From: UBA1952 sp965246905
Lineage (GTDB): Bacteria; Bacteroidota; Bacteroidia; Chitinophagales; Chitinophagaceae
Assembly: GCA_965246905.1 (NCBI GenBank)
Contig: CBDFFZ010000010.1
Coordinates: 1-64,000, forward strand
Direction of reading: 5' to 3'
Length of the DNA stretch: 64,000 bases
Position 1 is the first letter of the stretch. Each line of letters starts with the position of its first letter. The notes under the pieces are model-generated. The model ran no database searches and was not told where the DNA came from. It saw nothing but the letters and a program-made list of their open reading frames with translations. Position numbers and translations under genes: made by a program. Of the stretch, positions 26,270 through 34,620 are shown one piece after another.

Positions 26270-27118
26270 TTATTCAGACTTCTTTTGAATTGTTGCAATT
26301 TGCTGCGCGAAATAAGCACTTTTTTGGGGATTTCGCAAACTAAGCTTGCGGTACATATCAATAGCCTTGTCCCATTTACCCTGCTTTGACAATATTTCCG
26401 CCAGCGATTCCGACGCGAGGCCATCTTCTTTGGTAATAGAGTTGACGGCCATCTCAAATACATTTTCTGGTATCTCGTCATCTTCTTCCTCATGCGCAGC
26501 AGCCAGCTTTTCCATCTGCCACATATGCTTTACGGCTTTACGCCCGGCTTCATCTTCTTTTTCCTTTTGAGTAGCAGATTTAAAGTGCATGAGCCATTCC
26601 GTAAAGCTCATTACCACCATGAGTGATTTCGGATCTTCAGCTGCGCGCAGCTCTTCCTCTTGTATTTTACCAGGATCTGAGTCTTCAGGTAGATCATTTT
26701 CAATTTTAATTCCCTGGTGGAGGAAATAATCTTCTGAATATACCGGCTGGATCAACGGAAATTCCAGCACAGATGGTTTTTCAATCGGCTCTTCGCCGGG
26801 AACAAACGGAATAATTATCGTTGGTGCCTGTAGCTGTTCTTCCTTTGGCGGCTCATACGTTTCCGATGCATGCTGCGGGGCAAGAATCGCAATTTTTACA
26901 GATTGCTGCATCATCTGATGAAACAGAAGCCAGTTACCCATAAAAAGATCAGGATGGCCGGCAAGTCGCACAGGCTGAGCTTCCTGCTGTTTTTTAGCGA
27001 TTGCCATATAATGCAGCGGGGCAAAATACGGATAACGTTGCTGCAGGTCGTGCAGTATTTCAGGATCCAGATTTCGGTGGGGCTCCTGCAGCCATTGGGT
27101 TATTGATGCGGGTGTCAT
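26270..27118 (-). CDS. Conserved Bacteroidota protein between lptE and secG, TPR-like C-terminus
   Basis: 282 residues, no signal peptide. Residues 1-60 are helical (YPYFAPLHYMAIAKKQQEA). The middle is acidic and Pro-rich, probably disordered. FTEWLMHFKSA precedes a charged helix. The last 50 residues (LASESLAEILSKQGKWDKAI with DMYRKLSLRNPQKSAYFAQQ) form a single TPR-like helix pair. I do not know a function. Its position, 6 bp after lptE and 5 bp before secG, makes co-expression with envelope-assembly genes likely. The same neighbourhood occurs, as far as I recall, in related genomes. Confidence 0.75.
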   Translation of the reverse strand: MTPASITQWLQEPHRNLDPEILHDLQQRYPYFAPLHYMAIAKKQQEAQPVRLAGHPDLFMGNWLLFHQMMQQSVKIAILAPQHASETYEPPKEEQLQAPTIIIPFVPGEEPIEKPSVLEFPLIQPVYSEDYFLHQGIKIENDLPEDSDPGKIQEEELRAAEDPKSLMVVMSFTEWLMHFKSATQKEKEDEAGRKAVKHMWQMEKLAAAHEEEDDEIPENVFEMAVNSITKEDGLASESLAEILSKQGKWDKAIDMYRKLSLRNPQKSAYFAQQIATIQKKSE

Positions 27119-27124
27119 TTTCGG

Positions 27125-27622
27125 CTACCAATTTACAAATGCTTTGTTGAAAATATCATCTGCCAGCTGCGTGCCAATATCTTCGAAGAGACGGCCTTCA
27201 ATTGACTGTGGGCTCTGGTCCGGAGGAAAATCAGCAAACCTGGTGAAAGACTGCGTGAAATTGGCTTTATCGTTCAACTTATTTTTAAAAGTAATTTCCA
27301 CCTCAATGGTAAGCCTGTTCTGCGATGCCTGCTGGGTATTCTGCAATCCGGAAACAGTATAGTTATAATTTTTGATAAACCCGGTGAGGTCGTAGTCGGC
27401 AGCCTCGCTGTTTACGGGTGCCAGGCCGGTCTGGGAAAGAATCCGGTTGCGTATTTTACCGGAAAGCACCGGGCTTAGGGAGGGTGCAACCGTCTGCGCC
27501 CTGTTCTCGATTACATGGATGTTGATATTTTTGCCTTCAACTGTTGCGCCTGTAAAGCTATATACACCGCAGCCAGCTACTGGCATTAAGAGTATGGCTA
27601 TGATGGTGATGACTGGCCGCAT
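27125..27622 (-). CDS. lptE: LptE-family lipoprotein for LPS assembly
   Basis: 165 residues. The N-terminus MRPVITIIAILLMPVAGCGV has a lipobox with Cys at residue 18. GVYSFTGATVEGKNINIHVI and the following NRAQTVAPSL are typical of the LptE family, the lipoprotein plug of the LptD outer-membrane channel. A helix-plus-strand pattern follows and the C-terminus ends in DDIFNKAFVNW. Bacteroidota LptE is divergent, so the assignment relies on this N-terminal motif and on the conserved miaB/activator/lptE/secG context. Confidence 0.85.
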   Translation of the reverse strand: MRPVITIIAILLMPVAGCGVYSFTGATVEGKNINIHVIENRAQTVAPSLSPVLSGKIRNRILSQTGLAPVNSEAADYDLTGFIKNYNYTVSGLQNTQQASQNRLTIEVEITFKNKLNDKANFTQSFTRFADFPPDQSPQSIEGRLFEDIGTQLADDIFNKAFVNW

Positions 27623-27729
27623 TCGGGATATTTTCTTGTTGATGATTGTATCTTACCTGGTTTGAATATTCTCCCGCAGATTATGCAGATTTCCACAGAT
27701 GGCTCTTATTTCTCCCTGCTTTTCATGTG

Positions 27730-29004
27730 CTACTCATCAATATCGTATTCTTTGATCTTACGGTACAGCGTGCGCTCTGAGATGCCCAGCTCCGCCGCTG
27801 CATCCCGCCTGCGGCCTTTGTGCTTTTTAAGCGATTTAATGATAAGCTCTTTTTCCCGGTCTGTAATGGAAAGATTTTCTTCTACCTCTTCATGGGGCAC
27901 CACCCTGTTGCTGCCATCCGCGTGTGTAGGCTGTATGAGAATCGGTGTTGGGCTGCTAAACGATGATGCGCCGTTACCGCTATCTATATTCCCATTTCCA
28001 TAGGAAACCTGGGGTAAATAGGATTCACCGCTATGGGAAGGAGGCGTATAGCTTTGCCCGTGCGTTAGCTCGAACAAAAGACCTTTTACATCATTCATGT
28101 CTTTCTTTAATTCAAAGAAAAGCTTGTAGAGAATATCCCGTTCGGTATTGCTGCTGTAATCCTGGCCGCCATGAGATGAGGGCAGATGTGAGATCGCCGG
28201 CAGCATGCTGGCGCGCTGTTGTTGGCGGTCGGGCAGAAATTTTTGCAAAGATTCTGCGCTTACTGTTTTATCTACAGAAAGTACGGATGCCTGCTCGGCA
28301 ATATTCTTCAGCTCACGCACATTACCCGGCCATGAATAAGTAGTAAGCAATTGCTGTGCGGAAGCATCGAGCAATATGGATTGCGTACGATAGCGCTCTG
28401 AAAAATCGGCGGCAAATTTGCGGAAGAGCAGTTGAATATCTTCCGGCCGGTCGCGCAGGGCAGGCACCCGGATCGGCACTGTGCTCAGGCGATAATAAAG
28501 ATCCTGGCGGAAGGTGCGCTGCTGTGTTTGCTCTAACAGGTCTTTATTCGTTGCGGCAATTACACGGACATTCGTTTTCTGCACCTTGGACGAACCCACG
28601 CGGATGAACTCGCCGGTTTCGAGCACGCGCAGCAGCCTTGCCTGAGTGCCGAGCGGCATTTCGCCGATCTCATCCAGGAAAATAGTGCCTCCGCTTACTG
28701 TTTCAAAGTAGCCTTTGCGGCTATCGACCGCGCCGGTAAAAGATCCTTTTTCATGCCCAAAAAGCTCACTGTCGATCGTGCCCTCCGGGATAGCGCCGCA
28801 GTTTACGGCAATGAACGGATTATGCTTGCGTGCGGAGAGCGCATGAATAATTTGCGAAAAAACTTCCTTGCCAACGCCGCTCTCGCCAACGATAAGCACG
28901 GTAAGGTCTGTATTGGAAACCTGTTCGGCAACATTGAGCGCATGATTGAGAGCCGGTGAATTGCCGATAATGCCGAAACGGTTTTTAATGCTTTGAATGT
29001 CCAT
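27730..29004 (-). CDS. Sigma-54-dependent transcriptional activator lacking a receiver domain
   Basis: 424 residues. The AAA+ domain begins at once: Walker A GESGVGKE (residues 40-47), the sigma-54 contact loop GSFTGA (87-92; Ala-to-Ser relative to the common GAFTGA), Walker B GGTIFLDEIGEM, and the arginine-finger region of YRLSTVPIRVPALRDRPEDI. A low-complexity linker (about 260-370) leads to a Fis-type helix-turn-helix, RRRDAAAELGISERTLYRKI. With no N-terminal sensor or receiver domain, activity must be set by expression or a partner. It sits between miaB and lptE, with a HepT/MntA pair directly upstream. Confidence 0.92.
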   Translation of the reverse strand: MDIQSIKNRFGIIGNSPALNHALNVAEQVSNTDLTVLIVGESGVGKEVFSQIIHALSARKHNPFIAVNCGAIPEGTIDSELFGHEKGSFTGAVDSRKGYFETVSGGTIFLDEIGEMPLGTQARLLRVLETGEFIRVGSSKVQKTNVRVIAATNKDLLEQTQQRTFRQDLYYRLSTVPIRVPALRDRPEDIQLLFRKFAADFSERYRTQSILLDASAQQLLTTYSWPGNVRELKNIAEQASVLSVDKTVSAESLQKFLPDRQQQRASMLPAISHLPSSHGGQDYSSNTERDILYKLFFELKKDMNDVKGLLFELTHGQSYTPPSHSGESYLPQVSYGNGNIDSGNGASSFSSPTPILIQPTHADGSNRVVPHEEVEENLSITDREKELIIKSLKKHKGRRRDAAAELGISERTLYRKIKEYDIDE

Positions 29005-29010
29005 TAGGTA

Positions 29011-29364
29011 CTATGATTCGTTTAAATTTGGGCCAAGAAGTTGCAGCACTTCGGCTTTCAGGGAAGGAATGAATTCATTTATGTAAAGCCATAGACGATC
29101 CGGCTCAGTGATATCATAATCGTGTGTGAGTAAATGCCTTAGCTTTATAATTTGCTGTTTATGATTAACTGGTATTGACCGGTCTAGGTTATTGATATGA
29201 TAAAGCGCCTCTCCTGTTATCTGAAAGCACCGTTCCGCAGTTCTAACAAAATAATTACTGGATGCAAAATTTGTAAAATCAACCGCATCTTTTTTAAGCT
29301 GCGCTAATTCATCACAGCATCTTACAATGTCATTCAGATAAACCAACTTATCACGCCGCGGCAT
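29011..29364 (-). CDS. hepT: HepT-like HEPN toxin
   Basis: 117 residues of the HEPN/HepT (DUF86) type. All-helical, with the HEPN RNase motif Rx4HxY visible as RHLLTHDY near residue 80. Other typical segments are YLNDIVRCCDELAQL and the TAERCFQITGEALYHIN helix. It pairs with the nucleotidyltransferase encoded upstream (14-nt overlap). In characterised systems the MntA partner AMPylates HepT at the tyrosine of this motif. The pair sits inside the miaB/activator cluster, only 6 bp before the sigma-54 activator gene. Confidence 0.9.
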   Translation of the reverse strand: MPRRDKLVYLNDIVRCCDELAQLKKDAVDFTNFASSNYFVRTAERCFQITGEALYHINNLDRSIPVNHKQQIIKLRHLLTHDYDITEPDRLWLYINEFIPSLKAEVLQLLGPNLNES

Positions 29365-29680
29365 AAATCAATTTCTTCTCTTCATTAATAAAATGCCGTA
29401 GATATTTGTTTTTTATTGCGCGTTCCTGAATAAGATCAATATTCCGCAAAACAATAGCACGTAGTTGGTCTTCCAGACTATCCATATTTTCATAGTAAGC
29501 CAGGAGTTGTTGGGTATTATCCGGATTAGCCGGCTCCAGGAATTCTGTCAGAAAATCCACATCACTTTCTGCGCTAAAATCTTCCCGTACAGCACTACCA
29601 AATACATACAACTCTTTTACGCGGTGCGCTCTACAAGCGTCGGCGATGGCTGTTAAGTTTTCAGAAATAATAGATTGCAT
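29351..29680 (-). CDS. mntA: MntA-like minimal nucleotidyltransferase antitoxin
   Basis: About 109 residues. The nucleotidyltransferase signature GSx(9-10)DxD is present as FGSAVREDFSAESDVDFLTE, preceded by RVKELYVFG. MntA enzymes neutralise HepT by adding AMP groups. The frame is open 9 codons further upstream, but ATG at 29680 (MQSIISENL) avoids overlap with the end of miaB (29691) and matches the usual start. It overlaps HepT by 14 nt. Composition is a little more AT-rich than miaB and the activator, consistent with later acquisition. Confidence 0.9.
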   Translation of the reverse strand: MQSIISENLTAIADACRAHRVKELYVFGSAVREDFSAESDVDFLTEFLEPANPDNTQQLLAYYENMDSLEDQLRAIVLRNIDLIQERAIKNKYLRHFINEEKKLIYAAA

Positions 29681-29690
29681 AAATATTACT

Positions 29691-31118
29691 TTAAATAATT
29701 TCTCCAATCAGTGTTCCCTGTGTAGCACGCATCACCTTCACCTGCGCATAATTGCCTTTCCTCAATCCATGGCCATCCTTCGGGAAGACTACCATTTTAT
29801 TCTGGCTGTCCCGCCCGCTCCAGTCTTCCGCACTTCGCTTGCTATCGCCCTCAATCAAAACCTCGCGTATCTTTCCAATATCTTCCCGATAGCTCTTCTG
29901 GCTATTGAGATTCTGCATTTCAATTACTTCGGTAAGCCTTTGTTTTTTCACATCTTCCGGCACATCATCCGTATAGCGGCGGGCAGCCAATGTACCCGGG
30001 CGCTCACTGTAGGTGTACATATAGGCATAGTCGAAGCCGCAAAGCTCCATCAGGCTCACGGTATCTTTATGATCTTCCTCGGTTTCCGTGCAAAAGCCTG
30101 CAATCACGTCCGTGCTCAGGCCGCAATCCGGTAGTATTTCCCTAATCTTCTTTACTCTTGCAAGATACCATTCACGGGTGTAAGTACGGTTCATCATAGA
30201 CAGCATCCGTGTGCTGCCGCTCTGTACCGGAAGGTGAATGCTCTTGCAGATATTGGGATATTTTGCCATTGTGTAAAGCACATCATCCGTTAAATCCTTT
30301 GGGTGCGAGGTGCTGAACCGAACCCGCAACAAAGGATGGATCAGTGCTACAAGCTCCAGCAGCTTTGCAAAGGTTACCTCTTCGCTTTCCCTGCGGTAAT
30401 AATAGCTGTCCACATTTTGCCCGAGCAATGTTACTTCCCGGTAGCCCTGCCCGAAAAGAGCGCGGCATTCATTAAGGATGCTTGCCGCATCCCGGCTGCG
30501 CTCTCTGCCCCGGGTAAACGGCACTACGCAGAAGGTGCACATATTATTGCACCCCCGCATGATGCTTACAAAAGAAGTAACCGCGTTATTATCCAGCCTT
30601 ACAGGTGCAATATCTGCATAAGTCTCTTCCCGGCTCAGTAACACATTTACGCCCTTTTGTCCGGTTTCCGCTTCTTCGATCAGAGCCGGCAGGCTGCGGT
30701 AAGCATCAGGCCCTACCACCATATCCACCAGTTTTTCTTCCTCGAGCCATTTCGCTTTCAGACGCTCGGCCATGCATCCCAATACGCCAACCAGCATACC
30801 GGGATTTTGTTTTTTATTTTTTCGGAATGTAGTGAGCCGCTGCCGCACTGTTTGCTCAGCTTTTTCGCGGATAGAGCACGTATTCACCAATATAAGGTCA
30901 GCTTCCTCTACATTGCGCGTAGCGCCATAACCTTCTCCCTGCAATATGGATGCTACCACTTCGCTATCGGCAAAATTCATGGCGCAGCCATAGCTTTCGA
31001 TGTAAAATTTCTTTTTGTAGCTGTTCGGGTCTGCTGTAAATGGCGCATAAGCTTCCCCCTGCCGCACTTCGTCGTGCTTTTTGAGAACAGGAGCATCTGC
31101 CAAAATTTCATTCACCAT
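29691..31118 (-). CDS. miaB: tRNA-2-methylthio-N6-dimethylallyladenosine synthase
   Basis: 475 residues. MiaB methylthiolates i6A37 in tRNAs using SAM and iron-sulfur clusters. The UPF0004 domain holds three cluster cysteines (ESYGCAMNFADSE, LILVNTCSIREKAE, VGVLGCMAERLK). The radical SAM motif CxxxCxxC is RGCNNMCTFCVVP. The C-terminal TRAM domain includes NLNSQKSYREDIGKIREVLI and ends KVMRATQGTLIG. The first 35 residues are a variable extension. It is the first gene of a run continuing through mntA-hepT, the activator, lptE and secG. Confidence 0.97.
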   Translation of the reverse strand: MVNEILADAPVLKKHDEVRQGEAYAPFTADPNSYKKKFYIESYGCAMNFADSEVVASILQGEGYGATRNVEEADLILVNTCSIREKAEQTVRQRLTTFRKNKKQNPGMLVGVLGCMAERLKAKWLEEEKLVDMVVGPDAYRSLPALIEEAETGQKGVNVLLSREETYADIAPVRLDNNAVTSFVSIMRGCNNMCTFCVVPFTRGRERSRDAASILNECRALFGQGYREVTLLGQNVDSYYYRRESEEVTFAKLLELVALIHPLLRVRFSTSHPKDLTDDVLYTMAKYPNICKSIHLPVQSGSTRMLSMMNRTYTREWYLARVKKIREILPDCGLSTDVIAGFCTETEEDHKDTVSLMELCGFDYAYMYTYSERPGTLAARRYTDDVPEDVKKQRLTEVIEMQNLNSQKSYREDIGKIREVLIEGDSKRSAEDWSGRDSQNKMVVFPKDGHGLRKGNYAQVKVMRATQGTLIGEII

Positions 31119-31237
31119 AAGTGCGAAGGTACGTTGATTGCTTCTTTTGATAAGGCCCGCTCAGAACGAAAATTAATAGGCCTATGTTCCTATTTTTTCC
31201 CGGCACAGCTTTTACATGGTTTCTTTAAAAACAGATT

Positions 31238-31498
31238 ATGGCCACACCAAAAAATCCACAGGAAGACGATTTAACTGATTCGGCGAGCGACCGCGAGCGG
31301 CTTAAGCCGGAAGTAACGACCATCGAGCTTCCCGATGTCAGTGATATTCCCGGTCAGGAACACATACATGTGCCGCCCGTCGGCGAGCTGGCGGATACCA
31401 CCATTTCCTCCGATGATGAGGAGGATATACTTAACGGCGACTCGCTCGATATGGATGATCCCGCAGAAGACGTGGATGATACGGCAGGCATTCCCTGA
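31238..31498 (+). CDS. Small acidic protein, unrecognised
   Basis: 86 residues, strongly acidic (Asp/Glu-rich C-terminal half with SSDDEEDILNGDSLDMDDPA), no signal peptide or membrane segment, probably disordered. A hydrophobic centre, VTTIELPDVSDIPGQEHIHV, is the only ordered-looking part. It is followed 33 bp later by a second acidic gene with a terminator, so the two form a small operon. Function unknown; nothing supports a specific guess. Confidence 0.7.
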   Translation: MATPKNPQEDDLTDSASDRERLKPEVTTIELPDVSDIPGQEHIHVPPVGELADTTISSDDEEDILNGDSLDMDDPAEDVDDTAGIP

Positions 31499-31531
31499 AA
31501 AAATTATTTAATCACAACCAAAAATAAACTT

Positions 31532-32032
31532 ATGCAAGGCAATACACCGGATGGCAAGAACGACCAGGATAAATTTCCCGGTTACCCGCACTACGATGCG
31601 AAAGAAGACATAACAGACAAGCGCAACGATATACAAAAGGTAAGCTCAGACCCGGACAACATGGGCCCGAATGCGCGTACCTCAGGTATGGAGCAGCGGG
31701 CAGATAAAGTGCTGCCTGCGCGTAATTCGGATGAGGCTGCCACGGATGCGGATGTTACTCCCGAAGATATCCAGATGCTGGCTGCCGCAGACCAGAACCG
31801 GGATATGGATGATGCAGACCTTGAAGAAGCCCTGCTCGATGAAACAGACGAAGATGGCGACCCGCTCAATGAAACCCGTGCTGCCTATGGACAAACAGGC
31901 GCTGACCTGGACGTACCCGGCAGCGAAGACGATGACGCCAATGAGAACATGGGAGAGGAAGATGAGGAGAACAATTATTACAGCTTGGGCGGCGATAATC
32001 ATGACAGCCTCGAAGAGGACAATGATATTTAG
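31532..32032 (+). CDS. Acidic low-complexity protein, unrecognised
   Basis: 166 residues, rich in Asp, Glu and Asn, with no hydrophobic core: predicted disordered. Short recognisable words are KFPGYPHYDAKEDITDK near the N-terminus and VTPEDIQMLAAADQNRDMDD in the middle, the latter loosely calcium-site-like without forming an EF-hand. It is the second gene of a two-gene unit that ends in a strong terminator. I recall similar acidic proteins in Chitinophagaceae, sometimes linked to stress, but I cannot assign a role. Confidence 0.7.
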   Translation: MQGNTPDGKNDQDKFPGYPHYDAKEDITDKRNDIQKVSSDPDNMGPNARTSGMEQRADKVLPARNSDEAATDADVTPEDIQMLAAADQNRDMDDADLEEALLDETDEDGDPLNETRAAYGQTGADLDVPGSEDDDANENMGEEDEENNYYSLGGDNHDSLEEDNDI

Positions 32033-32062
32033 GGCTAAGACAAAAGTTGAAGATTGAACACA

Positions 32063-32091
32063 AAAGACCCGGTATTGAGCCGGGTCTTTTT
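32063..32091 (+). terminator. Rho-independent terminator after the acidic protein pair
   Basis: AAGACCCGG and CCGGGTCTT form a 9-bp stem with a 7-nt loop, followed by TTT and AATT. Confidence 0.85.
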
Positions 32092-32159
32092 AATTGACAT
32101 AAATGGGACGTAGGTAACACAGGCCGACTTTAGTCGGGACTGATTTCCAGCCAACGGTT

Positions 32160-33923
32160 TTAACCGTGGGTAACGCCAGGGGCAAGCTTACTCCTGTTTC
32201 GCCCGTAAATGAAGTAGATCACCAGCCCGATGATCAGCCACACGATAAACCTTAGCCAGTTGGTAATACCAAGCTCTGCGATCAGGTAAAAGCAGGATAG
32301 CATGCCAAGTATAGGAATCAGCGAGAGCTTTTTCAGGAAGGTTGCGATCACCGTACCGATTATTACAACAGTAAGCAGGTAATGAGGTATCCGCTCCAGG
32401 AATACCTGCCCTGGGGTCCAGTCCGGATTCTGAGCATCCTGCAATGAAAAGAAATCACGGAAAAAGTAGGGTGCATTGTACAGGATCGTAAAGAGGGACG
32501 CAATAAAAAGGAGCGGAACGATCCATTGCCCGTTAATATAGGGCACTTGGAATTTTCCTTTAATTTTGGCCACTTTTGGCAGCAGCAGCACCCCGCCGCA
32601 TACCAGCACAAAGGCAAACAGCGTACCAATGCTTGTAAGGTCTGTAACAAGATCGGAATCGAGTACCAGCGCGGGAATGCCTACCAGCAAACCGGTGATG
32701 ATCGTTGAAAAGCCGGGTGTACGGTATTTCGGATGCAGCTTAGAGAATTTTTTCGGCAGGAGGCCATCGCGGCTCATCGTCATCCATATTCTCGGCTGGC
32801 CCAACTGAAATACCAGCATTACGGATGTAGTAGCAATCACAGCGCTCAGGGCCAGAATGCCCCCCAGCCAGTTAAGCCCTTTTTGTGTAAAGGCAGAAGC
32901 AAGAAAATCCCCAACATTAAGCTTTGAATAGTTGACCATACCGGTGAGCACCAGCGCTACCAGAATATACAGCACCGTGCAGATGATAAGCGAGGCAATC
33001 ATCCCGCGTGGCAGATCGCGCTGCGGATTCTTGCATTCCTCAGCCGTAGTGGAGATGGCATCAAAACCAATATAGGCAAAGAACACCGCACTAACACCTT
33101 TCATCACACCGCTGAAACCATTTGGCATAAAAGGATGCCAGTTGGCGGTATTGATATAGAAGAACCCGATACAGATCACCAGCACGATAACGATCAGCTT
33201 GAAGGCCACCATCGCATTGCTCATTTTGCGCGACTCCGAAATACCGATATACACCAGGCCGGTTATAAATATGGTGATCAGCAAGGCAGGGAGATTCAGG
33301 ATAACCGGCATTGAGCCGATATGCGGCGCGGCCGCCCATATCCTATTAAGCGCCAGTGTGCTTTCGCTTATATCTTTTGCATGTGCCAGTACCTTTTCAT
33401 GCGCCACATAGGCCCCACGCCAGGGTGTGGCCAGCCAGCCGGGTATATGCAGCGAAATGTTTGCGGACGGGAACCTGCGGTTAATGCCGGCGCTGATATT
33501 ATCCAGGAAAGAAACCAGATTGGAACTCCAGGAGGCCGCAACTACAATATTGCCGATGGCATATTCCATAATAAGATCCCAGCCAATGATCCATGCGATC
33601 AATTCGCCGAAGGTGGCATAAGAATAGGTATAGGCGGAGCCTGAAACAGGAATCCGCGAAGCAAATTCGGCATAGCACAAAGCCGAAAAACCGCAAGTGA
33701 CGGCTGTGATCAGAAAGAGAATGATAACTCCCGGGCCGCCATCAAAGCAGCTTTGGCCCACAGTGGAAAAAATACCAGCGCCGATAATGGCAGCCACCCC
33801 AAAAGCGGTTAGATCGCGCACGGTAAGGGTTTTGTGCATTATACCCGCCTCGCCGTCGCCGTAACCGGAGGCAGCATCTAGCTCTATCTGTGCAATGGAT
33901 TTTTTACGGAATAAGGAAGACAT
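32160..33923 (-). CDS. APC-superfamily amino acid permease (CAT-like)
   Basis: 587 residues with 12 to 14 membrane segments. The APC signature occurs early: VAAIIGAGIFSTVGQ (residues about 43-57), the consensus helix-1 break GAGIF. PGVIILFLITAVTCGFSALC and YAEFASRIPVSGSAYTYSYA are typical of cationic amino acid transporters, as is FFAYIGFDAISTTAEECKNP with PQRDLPRGM. It imports or exchanges amino acids across the inner membrane. Substrate unknown. A large extracytoplasmic loop (about 150-220) is longer than usual. It is monocistronic and divergent from the AhpD-like gene. Confidence 0.9.
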   Translation of the reverse strand: MSSLFRKKSIAQIELDAASGYGDGEAGIMHKTLTVRDLTAFGVAAIIGAGIFSTVGQSCFDGGPGVIILFLITAVTCGFSALCYAEFASRIPVSGSAYTYSYATFGELIAWIIGWDLIMEYAIGNIVVAASWSSNLVSFLDNISAGINRRFPSANISLHIPGWLATPWRGAYVAHEKVLAHAKDISESTLALNRIWAAAPHIGSMPVILNLPALLITIFITGLVYIGISESRKMSNAMVAFKLIVIVLVICIGFFYINTANWHPFMPNGFSGVMKGVSAVFFAYIGFDAISTTAEECKNPQRDLPRGMIASLIICTVLYILVALVLTGMVNYSKLNVGDFLASAFTQKGLNWLGGILALSAVIATTSVMLVFQLGQPRIWMTMSRDGLLPKKFSKLHPKYRTPGFSTIITGLLVGIPALVLDSDLVTDLTSIGTLFAFVLVCGGVLLLPKVAKIKGKFQVPYINGQWIVPLLFIASLFTILYNAPYFFRDFFSLQDAQNPDWTPGQVFLERIPHYLLTVVIIGTVIATFLKKLSLIPILGMLSCFYLIAELGITNWLRFIVWLIIGLVIYFIYGRNRSKLAPGVTHG

Positions 33924-33994
33924 AGCGGGGAAGATAATTATTGATTCCGGATTTCGGAAAGCGGATTCCGGATTGCCGTACTATTTTTGAGTCT

Positions 33995-34342
33995 ATGAGC
34001 AACCAGATAAAAGAATTCAACGATTACCGCGAGAAGATGAACGAGGTTATTCTCGGCAAGAACAATAAGGTGATCAACCGCCTTTTTAACCTCGATACCA
34101 ACACTTATGCCGAAGGCGCGCTCGATGTGAAGACGAAAGAAATGCTGGGCCTCGTGGCAAGTATGGTGCTGCGCTGCGATGATTGCATCAGGTATCACTT
34201 AGGCAAGTGCCACGACGAGGGCCTGACCACCGAGCAGGTGTATGAAGTATTTGCCGTGGCCAATATTGTAGGCGGCACCATCGTAATACCGCATACGCGG
34301 CGCGGGGCTGAGTACTGGGAGGAGCTGGTGGCTGCTGTTTAG
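33995..34342 (+). CDS. Carboxymuconolactone decarboxylase family protein (AhpD-like)
   Basis: About 115 residues. The redox-active CxxC with nearby histidine is MVLRCDDCIRYHLGKCHDEG, as in AhpD-type peroxidase partners and related single-domain proteins. TKEMLGLVASMVL and VYEVFAVANIVGGTIVIPHT complete the helical core. The frame is open 18 codons upstream, but ATG at 33995 is chosen because it follows the promoter-like TATTTTTG (33982-33989) by a few bases and begins at MSNQIKEFNDYREKM. Probably a small thiol-dependent oxidoreductase or antioxidant protein. Confidence 0.85.
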   Translation: MSNQIKEFNDYREKMNEVILGKNNKVINRLFNLDTNTYAEGALDVKTKEMLGLVASMVLRCDDCIRYHLGKCHDEGLTTEQVYEVFAVANIVGGTIVIPHTRRGAEYWEELVAAV

Positions 34343-34560
34343 CCCCGAACCCGTGCCTTCCGGGCAGGCAGCGCATGCACTGCACGACCAGCCCGATTTC
34401 TAATTCTTAATTGAATCGTTGGGCGCGCCCTGTCGGCCGGGCTACGCTTCGCGCGAGGCACAATCAAAGCTTTATTAAAGCTTCGTCTGCACCTCATGTT
34501 CCAAGCCCTTCGCTAACGCTACGGGGGCTTTCCACTACTATCCCTCGCGCGGGCTCATAC

Positions 34561-34609
34561 GCCCAAACCCGTAGAGACGTTGCAGTGCAACGTCTCTACG
34601 GGTTTGGGC
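34561..34609. repeat. Perfect 49-nt palindrome
   Basis: Two 24-nt arms are exact inverted copies around one central G. The core word GTAGAGACGTTGCA is a dispersed palindrome I recall from many unrelated genomes. It sits 12 bp after the bshA stop, between convergent genes. The rest of 34343-34620 (GC-rich, fragments like GCGCGAGG / CCTCGCGCG) has no gene. Confidence 0.8.
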
Positions 34610-34620
34610 GGAGATTGGTG

